A DNA stretch of 64,000 nucleotides from Agromyces intestinalis (GCF_008365295.1 NZ_CP043505.1:868001-932000); one strand, 5' to 3'. Numbered from the stretch's first letter, positions 18,677 through 27,161 are shown. Program-made: numbers and translations. The notes: generated from the sequence alone by a model not told the origin.

Positions 18677-20854
18677 CTACGGCCGCATCGAGGCCCCGCG
18701 CCGCCGGACGACGACCGCCAGGAGAGCCCAGCCGAGCAGCAGCGCGATCCCGATCGCGAGCGTCGCCACCGGCGCATCGCGACCGGTCGGGGGCAGCGCC
18801 GCGGATGCCGCCGGCGCAGCGGGTGCCGGCGGCGCAGGGGGTGCCGGCGGAGCAGGCTCCTGGCACAGAGCGCCGACGAACCCATCGGCGTCGACGAGTC
18901 CTGCGCCGATGATGTGCCGCGGATCCACCTCTCGCGCGTTCACGATCAGGGGCTGCGCGGTCTGCTCGAGCGCTGTGCGCACATCGGCGACCGTCGCCTC
19001 GCGGCACCGCTGCATCCCGAGCGCAGCCACCGCTGCTGCGACCGGGGCCGCGGCCGATGTGCCGTTGAATGCGTAGACCCCCGGCTCGACGAGGTTTCCG
19101 AAGAAGTTCGTCCAGCCGCCGTCGACCGAGGTGACCAGCGGCGCATCGTTGACGAACGGCTCAGCCAGCGGGGTCGGCGCGCCGCCCGGCTCAGCGGGGA
19201 GGTCGAAATACCAGACCCCCGGCCCGACCGATGTGTACGCGCGCGGCGACACCGGGGCGTTCACGTCGGCCGCGGCGACGGCGAACACATCGCGCCCGCC
19301 CTGGTGCCCGCTCATGCTCATGCCGACGGAATCCACATCGGAGCGGGCGTACTCCACATCGGTGACGATGCGGCCGAGCACGATCCGCACCGCGGGTGTA
19401 CCGATCGCGACATCGGCCTCGGCCCGAACGATCAGGAGCTGCGCCGGCGTCTCGCCCGCGAGTTCGGAGATCCTGCCGAACGCGAACGGCAGATCGGGCC
19501 GCAGCGGGATGACGACGTCGCGGCCGAACCCCGGCGCGTCGAGGATCGCGACGAACTCGGTGGGCGGATCCCCGACCGGCTCGGCCCACTCCAACCGAAT
19601 CGGGGCCCCCGCTCCGGCGGCGATCATCACCTCGTTCGTGGCATCCTGCCCCGCACCGGGGTTGAAGTCCATGCAGTCGTAGGGGCCGCTCGCGGGTCCG
19701 AGCGTCTCGGCCACGACGTCGGGGCACGGCATCGGGCGGTACGCGTCGGTCGCCCAACCGCCGATCGGCAGCCCCACGTTCGGCCCGGCATCCGCGAACA
19801 TGCCGTCATTGCCCGCGGCCGCGAAGTACGCGACGCCCGCCTGGGTGACCTCGTGGACCGCCTCACCGACTTGGCCGGGTTGGAAGAAGAGGTCCCCCAG
19901 GTTCCAGATGTCATCGACGATGATGTCGGCGCCGGCCGCTGCGAGCTGCCGGATCGCCTGCGCGTACGTGAGCGAGGTGACTCCGGACGACGCGAACAGC
20001 AGGGTCGCCCCCGGCGCGACGCCGTGCACGAGCTGCAGCATCCCGCGCCCCTCGTCGCTGCTGATCTGCCCTGCCGATTCGGCGACCACCCCGACGGGTT
20101 GCACGCGCCCGCACGGGTTGGCCGGCCCCGGCAGCATGCCGGCGGCCACGTCGTCGGCCGCGCGGGTCACCGCATTCGGCGCCAGGTCGAACGAGTCCGA
20201 GATGACCCCGATCGTGATGCCCGTGCCATCCACGCCGAAGTGCGCGCGCGCGACATCGGCCCGCACCGGCACCGAGGCGTTCGACGGCACCGCCGCGCAC
20301 CCGGCCGGGGCTGCGACCGCCCCGACCGCGGTCGCCGCCGACATGCCCGACGACGACGACGACGACGTCGACGTCGTCACGCTCCCGAACGCGAAGTCGA
20401 CGAAGCGCAGGTTCGGCAGCTCCACCACCGCGTGGAGCCGGTCGGGCCGCACCATCGCGGTCACCTCGGCCCACGGCCGCGACGAGGCGAGCACGGTGCC
20501 GAGGTCGGCCACAGCCGAGAGATCGGCATCGTCGGGATGCCCCGCCTCGTAGAGCAGGGTCATCGCGATGCCGCCGTCGCGCCCGAACTGCAGGCTGCCC
20601 GGGCCATCGGCAGGCACCCCCTGCCGGGCCGCCGCGTCGACCAGCTCGCGAGGCGCGGCCGAAGCATCCTCAGAGACCTCGGGCAGCACCGCGGCCAGCC
20701 GCCCGGAGACCGGAGCGTCCGCGTCGGGCTCGGCAGCCGCGGCGTTCGGCACCGCCCCGAGCCCGAGTGCCCCGAGCGCCGGCGGGCCGAGCGCGAGTGC
20801 CCCGAGCGCCGCGATGAGCCCCAGCCATCGACCCGCACGCCCCCCAACCCGCAT
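18677..20854 (-). CDS. Secreted, wall-anchored subtilisin-like serine peptidase
   Basis: This 725-residue protein has a signal peptide (residues 1-41), a prodomain, a Ser-run (162-169), a peptidase domain and a sorting tail (LPPTG near residue 685, then hydrophobic span and RRR), so sortase should fix it to the cell wall. Catalytic-looking sites are Asp220 (GVISDSFD), Asn349 (AAAGNDG) and Ser600 (NGTSAAAP). The usual HGTHVA histidine block is replaced by SDEGRGMLQLVHGVAPGA, with Glu268 at the expected place, recalling the Ser-Glu-Asp triad of sedolisins. It is leaderless (TAGCCT six bases before the ATG). Confidence 0.83.
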   Translation of the reverse strand: MRVGGRAGRWLGLIAALGALALGPPALGALGLGAVPNAAAAEPDADAPVSGRLAAVLPEVSEDASAAPRELVDAAARQGVPADGPGSLQFGRDGGIAMTLLYEAGHPDDADLSAVADLGTVLASSRPWAEVTAMVRPDRLHAVVELPNLRFVDFAFGSVTTSTSSSSSSGMSAATAVGAVAAPAGCAAVPSNASVPVRADVARAHFGVDGTGITIGVISDSFDLAPNAVTRAADDVAAGMLPGPANPCGRVQPVGVVAESAGQISSDEGRGMLQLVHGVAPGATLLFASSGVTSLTYAQAIRQLAAAGADIIVDDIWNLGDLFFQPGQVGEAVHEVTQAGVAYFAAAGNDGMFADAGPNVGLPIGGWATDAYRPMPCPDVVAETLGPASGPYDCMDFNPGAGQDATNEVMIAAGAGAPIRLEWAEPVGDPPTEFVAILDAPGFGRDVVIPLRPDLPFAFGRISELAGETPAQLLIVRAEADVAIGTPAVRIVLGRIVTDVEYARSDVDSVGMSMSGHQGGRDVFAVAAADVNAPVSPRAYTSVGPGVWYFDLPAEPGGAPTPLAEPFVNDAPLVTSVDGGWTNFFGNLVEPGVYAFNGTSAAAPVAAAVAALGMQRCREATVADVRTALEQTAQPLIVNAREVDPRHIIGAGLVDADGFVGALCQEPAPPAPPAPPAPAAPAASAALPPTGRDAPVATLAIGIALLLGWALLAVVVRRRGASMRP

Positions 20855-20860
20855 GGGGGC

Positions 20861-20866
20861 AGGCTA
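20861..20866 (-). promoter_or_regulatory. -10 box of the peptidase gene
   Basis: TAGCCT on the minus strand ends six bases before the ATG (leaderless type). Confidence 0.5.
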
Positions 20867-20930
20867 CATCGGCCGCCCCGCCAGGGGAACGACCGCCCCA
20901 GGCGAACCGCTCAGGCGCCGACGGCAGGCG

Positions 20931-22571
20931 CTACTCGAGCAGCGACGCCTTCGGGCGCTCCTCGGCCGAAGGAGCGGGCTCCGGCCGCACGGCGAGCCGG
21001 TCCTCGAAGAACAGGCCGAAGAGTGCACGACGGATCCCCGAGCGCGGCGGAGGCACGCTCGCCGTGCCGCGATCGATGAGCCGCCACCGCTCGTACTCGG
21101 TCAGCGGCGCATGCACCTCCACGTACTCTCCCCCGGGAAGCCGCACGATGCGCCCGGTCTCGTAGCCGTGCAGCAGCAGCTCCTCGTCCTTCCGCTGCAG
21201 CGCGATGCAGACCCGTCTCGCCACCTCGAAGCCGACCAGGGGGCCCGCAACGACCAGCACCCGAAACATCCAGATCGTCGCCTCGAGCCCGACGTGGAAG
21301 TGCGTCGCGATCAAGTCGGCGCTCGCCGCACCCCACAGTGCACCGTAGAAGACGATCGCGGCCACGCCGATGCCCGTACGACCGGGGGCGCTCCTGGGCC
21401 GGTCGAGCAGGTGGTGTTCGCGTCGGTCGCCCGTGATCCAGGCCTCGAGGAACGGATACACCGCGGCGAGCACCAGGAACCCGCCGACCACCAGCAGCGG
21501 CGCGATGACCGCGAGGGTCCACGTGCGCCCGAACCACTCGACCTCCCACCCCGGAGGCACGAGACGCAGCGCACCGTCGAGGAACCCCGTGTACCAATCG
21601 GGCTGGCTCCCGGCCGAGGCATCGCCCGGCGACGAGGGCCCGAACAGCCAGACCGGCGCGATCGTGACGGTCGCCGCGATCCCGAGGATGAGCCCGATGA
21701 CGATGAGCAAGAGCGCCCCGGCGCGCACCGCCAGCTGCGGCAGCACGGGGACGCCCACGACGTTCCGCTCGGTGCGGCCGGGCCCGGCGAACTGCGCGGG
21801 CCCCAGCCGGAATGCGAGGCGGATACGCAGCGCCAGGAAGATGACGAGCGCCGCCGGCGCGATGAGCACGTGCACGAGGTAGAGGTGCTCGATGACCTGC
21901 CCCGGGAACTCGCCGCCGAACAGCAGTGCCGACACCCAGGTGCCCACGACGGGGATGCCGAGCACGATGCCCTCGACGATGCGCAGGCCGGTTCCAGAGA
22001 GCAGGTCGTCGGGCAGCGCGTACCCGCTCCATCCGGCGACGAGCGCCATCACGAACACCAGGAACAGCAGCACCCAGCTCCACTGCCGCGGGCGGCGGAA
22101 CGCACCGGTGAAGAAGCTCACCAGCAGCTGCATGATGAGCGCCGCCGGCAGCAGCAGGCCCGCCCAATGATGCGCCTGACGCATGAGGAGGCCGCCGGGC
22201 ACCTCGAACGACACCGCGAGCGTGGACTCGAGGGCCTTCGACATCTCGACGCCGCGCAGCGGCGCGTAGCCGCCGGCGTAGATCACCGATTCGCTCGAGG
22301 GCGAGTAGACGAACATCAGGAAGATCCCGGTGACGAACAGCACGACCAGGCACGCCATCGACACGACGCCGAAGAGGTTCGACCAGTGCAGCGGCACGGT
22401 GCGGCCGCGGAGCGTCGCGGTCACCGATCGGATGCGGCCGGCCGTGGCGGTGGACCGCACCGCCGTCGACAGACGATCGGTGAGCGAGGTCCGAGTAGTG
22501 CGGGCCGCGCGGGCCGCGCGGGTGGTGCGGGATGTGCGGCGTTCCCGGGTGCTGGGCGATTCGACGGGCAT
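20931..22571 (-). CDS. Solitary QcrB-like cytochrome b lacking the bH heme ligands
   Basis: This 546-residue protein is colinear with actinobacterial QcrB, the menaquinol-oxidising subunit of cytochrome bc1. It keeps PLRGVEMS, QAHHWAG, FFTGAFRRPR, GYALPDDLLSGTGLR, the Qo motif PDWY (324-327) and SAGSQPD. Compared with M. tuberculosis QcrB from memory, His134 and His234 (low-potential heme bL) are kept. The partner pair for heme bH is Gln148 and Arg249. The nearby arginine of the HLARIFF segment is also lost. No Rieske or cytochrome c gene is adjacent. It therefore looks like a paralog with one b heme and a different electron route. It is three bases behind a SnoaL-like gene. Confidence 0.85.
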   Translation of the reverse strand: MPVESPSTRERRTSRTTRAARAARTTRTSLTDRLSTAVRSTATAGRIRSVTATLRGRTVPLHWSNLFGVVSMACLVVLFVTGIFLMFVYSPSSESVIYAGGYAPLRGVEMSKALESTLAVSFEVPGGLLMRQAHHWAGLLLPAALIMQLLVSFFTGAFRRPRQWSWVLLFLVFVMALVAGWSGYALPDDLLSGTGLRIVEGIVLGIPVVGTWVSALLFGGEFPGQVIEHLYLVHVLIAPAALVIFLALRIRLAFRLGPAQFAGPGRTERNVVGVPVLPQLAVRAGALLLIVIGLILGIAATVTIAPVWLFGPSSPGDASAGSQPDWYTGFLDGALRLVPPGWEVEWFGRTWTLAVIAPLLVVGGFLVLAAVYPFLEAWITGDRREHHLLDRPRSAPGRTGIGVAAIVFYGALWGAASADLIATHFHVGLEATIWMFRVLVVAGPLVGFEVARRVCIALQRKDEELLLHGYETGRIVRLPGGEYVEVHAPLTEYERWRLIDRGTASVPPPRSGIRRALFGLFFEDRLAVRPEPAPSAEERPKASLLE

Positions 22572-22574
22572 CGG

Positions 22575-23036
22575 TCACACCCGGTTCCAGTGCCGCAGCA
22601 AGTCTGGGCGCACTCGGATCCAGACCACGCTGACCCGGCTCCCCGTGAAGTCCACGTTGACGAGGGCGGTCGCCTCGCCGTCCTGAGTGACGAGCAGCCC
22701 GGCCTGGCCGTTGACCGAGCGCTCCACGATGCGCCGTCCGGCCCGGGCCGCCATGCCGTGCACGAGCACCGTGATCGCATCGCGGACGCCTTTCACCACG
22801 CGCGCCCGCGAACGGCCGGGCTCGCGGGATTCGACCACCACCGCGACCTCGGGATCCAGCGCCGCCTCGAGCCGCCCTACGTCGCCGTGCTCGGCGGCCA
22901 CCCGGAACTCGTGCACCGCGTGGTAGCGCATGGGGCGGGCCGCCCACTCCCAGGCCGCCCCCCACGGTGTCCGAGCACGCGGCGTCCGTCCCCCCGACCG
23001 CGCCGCTCGATCTTTCGCCTTCGTCGTCATCGTCAT
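22575..23036 (-). CDS. SnoaL-like domain protein similar to the SigJ (ECF41) C-terminus
   Basis: This 153-residue protein has a basic N-terminal 35 residues and then one NTF2/SnoaL fold: YHAVHEFRVAAEHGDVGRLEAALDPEVAVVVES, followed by VNGQAGLLVTQDGEATALVNVDFTGSRVSVVWIRVRPDLLRHW. The second part closely resembles the C-terminal domain of ECF41 sigma factors (SigJ), but no sigma domain is present. ATG at 23036 has GGAGG eight bases upstream. The three-base gap to the cytochrome b gene implies co-transcription and a shared role, which is undefined. Confidence 0.7.
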   Translation of the reverse strand: MTMTTKAKDRAARSGGRTPRARTPWGAAWEWAARPMRYHAVHEFRVAAEHGDVGRLEAALDPEVAVVVESREPGRSRARVVKGVRDAITVLVHGMAARAGRRIVERSVNGQAGLLVTQDGEATALVNVDFTGSRVSVVWIRVRPDLLRHWNRV

Positions 23037-23219
23037 GTCCAAGCCCTCCACACACTGAGACACGGCGGACGCGAGCGATGTGACACCCGCGCGGACGGGC
23101 GCGATCAGGCGAGGTTGCGGATACCCCGAACATCGAGTGGGCGAAGCACGCGCCACACGCCCCGTCTGGAGCGTCTCTTGCCCACCCGAGGCGCAACGCC
23201 GGGCGGGGCGCCGACGAGA

Positions 23220-24434
23220 TCAGGGCACGACGACGGCCTGCGTCTGGCGCGCGATCTCGAGCTCTTCGTCGGTCGGCACGACGAGCACTTCGACCTTCGA
23301 TGCGTCGGTCGAGATGCGGCGCGCACCGCGCGAGCGCGACCTGTTGCGCTCGGGGTCGAGTTCGACGCCGAACCCCTCGAGGCCGCCGACCGCCCATTCG
23401 CGCACGCGCGCCGAGTTCTCACCCACGCCCGCGGTGAACGCGATCGCGTCGACCCGGCCGAGCTGCGCGGCGTACGCCCCGATGTACGAGCGGATCCGGT
23501 GCGTGTACACCTCGAACGCGAGCGCCGCGTGCTCGTCGCCGGCGTCGACCGCCGCCTCGAGGTCGCGCATGTCGGCGTGACCGCCGAGCCCCAGCACCCC
23601 GCTGCGCTTGTTCAGCAGGTCGTCGATGCCGTTCGCGTCGAGGTGCGCGCGTCGCTGCAGGTGCAGCAGCACCGCCGGGTCGATGTCGCCCGAACGGGTG
23701 CCCATCACGAGGCCCTCGAGCGGGGTCATGCCCATGCTCGTCTCGACCGAGCGCCCGCCCGACACCGCGCAGACGGATGCCCCGTTGCCGAGGTGCAGCA
23801 CGATGATGCGCAGCTCGTCGATCGGCCGCCCGAGGAACTCGGCCGTCGCCCGCGACACGAACCGGTGCGACGTGCCGTGGAACCCGTACCGGCGCACCCG
23901 GTGCTTCGCCGCCAGTTCGCGGTCGATCGCGTAGGTGTAGGCCGCCGGCGGCATGGTCTGATGGAACGCTGTGTCGAACACCGCCACGTGCGGCACGTCG
24001 GGAAACGCGCGCTGCGCCGCCTCGATGCCCTGCAGGTTCGCCGGGTTGTGCAACGGCGCCAGCGCCGACAGCTCGTCGATGTTGATCTTCACCAGGTCGG
24101 TGATGACGGTGGGCTCGAAGAACCGCGCACCGCCCTGCACCACGCGGTGGCCCACCGCGATCGGCGGGAACTCGTCGAGCGACGGCCCGTGCTGCCCGAA
24201 CGCGTCGAGCATCACCGCGAACCCGGCGGTGTGGTCGGGGATGGGCAGCTCGCGCACCCATTCGGATGCCTCGGACGGGTCGGATGCCTCGGACGGCACC
24301 TTGTGCACCGCGCGCCCCTCGCCCTCGCCGATGCGCTCGACCAGGCCGCTCGCGAGCGTGCGCGAGGCATCCACGTCGATGAGCTGGTACTTGAACGAGC
24401 TCGAGCCCGAGTTCACGACCAGGACGATGCCCAT
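23220..24434 (-). CDS. ackA: Acetate kinase
   Basis: This 404-residue enzyme makes ATP and acetate from acetyl phosphate and ADP. It has the ASKHA motifs VLVVNSGSSSFKYQLID (N-terminus), AVFDTAFHQTMP, YGFHGTSHRFV, VLHLGNGASVCAV and FTAGVGENSARVRE. The start is one base after the pta stop codon, so the two are translated as a pair. A small insert (SEASDPSEASE, about residues 48-58) reflects a repeated GCATCCG-type sequence. Confidence 0.97.
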   Translation of the reverse strand: MGIVLVVNSGSSSFKYQLIDVDASRTLASGLVERIGEGEGRAVHKVPSEASDPSEASEWVRELPIPDHTAGFAVMLDAFGQHGPSLDEFPPIAVGHRVVQGGARFFEPTVITDLVKINIDELSALAPLHNPANLQGIEAAQRAFPDVPHVAVFDTAFHQTMPPAAYTYAIDRELAAKHRVRRYGFHGTSHRFVSRATAEFLGRPIDELRIIVLHLGNGASVCAVSGGRSVETSMGMTPLEGLVMGTRSGDIDPAVLLHLQRRAHLDANGIDDLLNKRSGVLGLGGHADMRDLEAAVDAGDEHAALAFEVYTHRIRSYIGAYAAQLGRVDAIAFTAGVGENSARVREWAVGGLEGFGVELDPERNRSRSRGARRISTDASKVEVLVVPTDEELEIARQTQAVVVP

Positions 24435-24435
24435 C

Positions 24436-26595
24436 TCACGCCTCCGCGGCCTGGATCGCGGTGATCGCGACCGTGTTCACGATGTCTTGGACCAGCGCGC
24501 CGCGCGACAGGTCGTTGACCGGCTTGCGCAGCCCCTGCAGCACCGGCCCGATCGCGACCGCTCCGGCCGAGCGCTGCACCGCCTTGTAGGTGTTGTTGCC
24601 CGTGTTGAGGTCGGGGAAGATGAACACCGTCGCGCGCCCCGCGACATCCGAACCCGGAAGCTTCGTGCGCGCGACCGCAGCATCCACCGCCGCGTCGTAC
24701 TGGATCGGGCCCTCGACCGCGAGCTCGGGCGCGCGTTCGCGCACGAGCGCCGTGGCCTGGCGCACCTTGTCGACATCGACGCCCGACCCCGACTCCCCCG
24801 TCGAATACGACAGCATCGCGATGCGCGGCTCGATGCCGAACTGCGCCGCGGTGCGCGCCGACGACACCGCGATGTCGGCCAGCTGCTCGGCCGTCGGGTC
24901 GGGCACCACCGCGCAGTCGCCGTAGACGAGCACCCGATCGGCGAGCGCCATGAGGAACACGCTCGACACCACGCCCACGTCGGGCCGGGTCTTGATCACC
25001 TCGAACGCCGGGCGGATCGTGTGCGCCGTCGTGTGCGCGGCCCCCGACACCATGCCGTCGGCCAGGCCCAGCTCGACCATCATCGTGCCGAAGTACGAGA
25101 CATCCGTCACCTTCTCGCGCGCCTGCTCGAGCGTGACGCCCTTGTGGGCGCGCCGCTCGCGGTACGCCTCGGCGAACTTCGTCACGTACACCGCGTCGTG
25201 GCTCGACACGACCTTCGCCCGCGAGATGTCGAGGCCGAGGCCGATCGCACGCGCGCGCACCTCGATCTCTTCGCCGAGGATCGTGAGGTCGGCCACCTCG
25301 CGCTTCAGCAGCGTCGCGGCCGCCCGCAGAATGCGGTCGTCGTCGCCCTCGGGCAGCACGATGTGCTTGCGCGCCTGGCGGGCACGCTCGAGCAGCTGGT
25401 ACTCGAACATGATCGGCGTGACCACGTCGGTCGTGGCGACGTCGAGCAGCTCGAGCAGCGCCGCGGCGTCGACGTGCTGCTCGAAGAGCGCGAGCGCGGT
25501 GTCGCGCTTGCGCTGCGATTCGGCGGCGAGCTTGCCTCGCGCCTGCGTGATGGCGATCGCCGTGGCGTAGCTGCCGAGCTGGGTGCGGATGATCGGCAGC
25601 TTCGCGCGCAGCCCCTCGATGAGCCGCTCGATCGTCTCGGAGAGCGGGAACCCGCCGTTCAGCACGATGCCCGAGATCGAGGGGAACGTCGCCGAAGCGT
25701 GCGCGGTGAGCACGCCCAGCAGCGCCTCGCTGCGGTCGCCGGGGATCACCACGACCGAGCCCTCGATGAGCCGGGTCAGGATGTTCTCCATCGACATCGC
25801 CGCGATCACCACCCCGAGCGCTTCACGGTTGAGCAGCTCGTCGTCGCCCGAGAGCAGCTCGCCGTCGACGGCGCGCATGATGGTGCGCATCGACGGGGCG
25901 ACGAGGTAGCGGTCTTCGGGGATCGCCCACACGTGCACGACCCGCGACGGGTCGGCCGTTTCGGCGCCGGTGGCGCCGGCCTCGATGCGGGCCGCGGTGC
26001 GCACCGAGCCGACGATCTCGTCGAGCCGGTCGGGGTCGGCTCGGTTGGCGACGATGCCGAGCAGCGTCGCGTGCTCGCGAGCCAGCTCGCCGACGGCGAG
26101 CTCGGTGAGCTGGGCGAGCTCGTCGGGCGTGCGCGGCTCGGCGAAGCCGAGCTGTTCGCTGCGGCCGCGCCCCTCGGGCACCCGGCCGCCGATCACGAGC
26201 AGCACCGGGGTGCCGAGGTTCGCCGCGATGCGCGCGTTGAACCACAGCTCGGTGGGGCTGCCGACGTCGGTGTAGTCGGTGCCGACGATGACGACCGCGT
26301 CGCACTTCGCCTCGACGGCCTTGAAGCGCTGCACGATCGTCGCGAGCGCGGCCTCGGGGTCGGCGTGCACAGTCTCGTAGTCGACGCCGATGGCCTCGTC
26401 GTACTCGATCGGCACGACGCCGTCGTGCGCGAGCAGCAGGTCGAGCACGTAATCGCGCTCGTCGGTCGACCGGGCGACCGGCCGGAAGACGCCGACACGG
26501 GTCGCGCGCCGGGCCAGCGTGTCGAGGGTGCCGAGCGCGACGGTCGACTTGCCCGTGTTCCCCTCGGCGGAGCAGATGTAGATGCTGTGCGCCAC
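24436..26595 (-). CDS. pta: Phosphate acetyltransferase, long form
   Basis: This 719-residue enzyme interconverts acetyl-CoA and acetyl phosphate. The N-terminal half is a BioD-like P-loop region (YICSAEGNTGKSTVALG, residues 4-20), then a DRTGG-type domain (about 220-330). The catalytic PTA_PTB domain (about 395-719) contains LPEGDDDRILRAA, SYSTGESGSGVDVDKV and FIFPDLNTGNNTYKAVQ. It precedes ackA in one operon. A TAGGGT -10 box lies six bases before the GTG start. Confidence 0.96.
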   Translation of the reverse strand: MAHSIYICSAEGNTGKSTVALGTLDTLARRATRVGVFRPVARSTDERDYVLDLLLAHDGVVPIEYDEAIGVDYETVHADPEAALATIVQRFKAVEAKCDAVVIVGTDYTDVGSPTELWFNARIAANLGTPVLLVIGGRVPEGRGRSEQLGFAEPRTPDELAQLTELAVGELAREHATLLGIVANRADPDRLDEIVGSVRTAARIEAGATGAETADPSRVVHVWAIPEDRYLVAPSMRTIMRAVDGELLSGDDELLNREALGVVIAAMSMENILTRLIEGSVVVIPGDRSEALLGVLTAHASATFPSISGIVLNGGFPLSETIERLIEGLRAKLPIIRTQLGSYATAIAITQARGKLAAESQRKRDTALALFEQHVDAAALLELLDVATTDVVTPIMFEYQLLERARQARKHIVLPEGDDDRILRAAATLLKREVADLTILGEEIEVRARAIGLGLDISRAKVVSSHDAVYVTKFAEAYRERRAHKGVTLEQAREKVTDVSYFGTMMVELGLADGMVSGAAHTTAHTIRPAFEVIKTRPDVGVVSSVFLMALADRVLVYGDCAVVPDPTAEQLADIAVSSARTAAQFGIEPRIAMLSYSTGESGSGVDVDKVRQATALVRERAPELAVEGPIQYDAAVDAAVARTKLPGSDVAGRATVFIFPDLNTGNNTYKAVQRSAGAVAIGPVLQGLRKPVNDLSRGALVQDIVNTVAITAIQAAEA

Positions 26596-26601
26596 GCATC
26601 C

Positions 26602-26607
26602 ACCCTA
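26602..26607 (-). promoter_or_regulatory. -10 box of pta-ackA
   Basis: TAGGGT on the minus strand ends six bases before the GTG (leaderless type). Confidence 0.5.
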
Positions 26608-26624
26608 TTGGCCTCCCCGTGCCT

Positions 26625-26714
26625 CGCGACGAGATGTCGGAGATCTCCGCCGACACGCCGCCCCGAGCCATCCGTCAGCGGCGTGTCGCCGGCGCGATCC
26701 TACGTTTCGTCGCG
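26625..26714. repeat. Nested palindrome between the divergent pta and SRP RNA promoters
   Basis: Imperfect outer arms (CGCGACGAGATG... and ...TACGTTTCGTCGCG) enclose a perfect inner pair CGACACGCCGC (26651-26661) and GCGGCGTGTCG (26678-26688). The 9-mer GGCGTGTCG is shared with the inner stems at 46.2 and 48.9 kb. Because it lies between two outward promoters it cannot be a terminator for either adjacent gene. Confidence 0.6.
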
Positions 26715-26770
26715 GCGGGCGGCCCGACGCGACGGAGCCGCACGTGTTCGGCCGGAGCATCCGGCTCGGG

Positions 26771-26776
26771 TAGACT
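26771..26776 (+). promoter_or_regulatory. -10 box of the SRP RNA-tRNA transcript
   Basis: TAGACT ends six bases before the presumed 5' end of the SRP RNA at about 26782-26783. Confidence 0.6.
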
Positions 26777-26781
26777 TGCGG

Positions 26782-26872
26782 AGGCTCCTCACGTGGCGCC
26801 ATCCAGGCCAACTCCCCCAGGGCGGAGACGCAGCAAGGGTAACCGGGCTCTGGCGGGTGCGTGAGGGGTCCC
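26782..26872 (+). ncRNA. ffs: Signal recognition particle RNA (4.5S type)
   Basis: The conserved core GGCGGAGACGCAGCAAGGG at the tip is the bacterial SRP RNA domain IV with its GGAG tetraloop and the asymmetric loop that binds Ffh. The 5' GGCTCCTCACG pairs fully (with G-U pairs) with the 3' CGTGAGGGGTC, closing a single long hairpin of about 90 bases. The RNA binds Ffh to target membrane proteins. Ends are estimated from pairing. It runs directly into a tRNA. Confidence 0.9.
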
Positions 26873-26873
26873 T

Positions 26874-26961
26874 GGAGGATTCGCCTAGTGGCCTATGGCG
26901 CACGCTTGGAAAGCGTGTTGGGTGAAAGCCCTCGGGGGTTCGAATCCCCCATCCTCCGCCA
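26874..26961 (+). tRNA. tRNA-Ser(GGA)
   Basis: The acceptor GGAGGAT/ATCCTCC, D-arm, anticodon stem CACGC/GCGTG with loop TTGGAAA (anticodon GGA, reads UCC/UCU), a long class II variable arm, T-arm GGGGG-TTCGAAT-CCCCC, discriminator G and encoded CCA are all present. It starts one to three bases after the SRP RNA 3' end, so RNase P cleavage at its 5' end may also mature the SRP RNA. Confidence 0.97.
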
Positions 26962-26969
26962 TGCACGTG

Positions 26970-26998
26970 AGCGCCGCGCCCCGAGGGCGCGGCGCTTT
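26970..26998 (+). terminator. Intrinsic terminator after tRNA-Ser
   Basis: AGCGCCGCGCCC and GGGCGCGGCGCT form a 12-bp stem with a 3-base loop followed by TTT, eight bases past the tRNA. Confidence 0.8.
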
Positions 26999-27148
26999 CG
27001 CGTTCGTTCCGCGCCGCAGCGCGCAGAGAACAGGATGAGACGCCTGGGGCTCAGGCGACGGGGATGACCCGGCTCACCGTGTTCTCACTGCACGCCGCCC
27101 CACCGTCTTGCGGCGCAACCCCGCGTCGACGCGACGGCGTGGCGGCGT

Positions 27149-27154
27149 TAGCGT
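27149..27154 (+). promoter_or_regulatory. -10 box of the molybdenum cofactor operon
   Basis: TAGCGT ends seven bases before the ATG of the moeB-like gene, a leaderless layout. It would drive the six overlapping genes up to moaD. Confidence 0.5.
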
Positions 27155-27161
27155 GGTCGGC

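Noticed and set aside
20568-24464. Plus-strand open frame of about 1300 codons
   Set aside because: It runs antisense to the peptidase, cytochrome b, SnoaL and ackA genes. Its composition is the low-complexity Arg/His/Asp pattern expected opposite GC-rich genes, and no domain is visible.
23971-26925. Plus-strand open frame of 984 codons
   Set aside because: It is antisense to ackA-pta and continues into the SRP RNA; no protein features.
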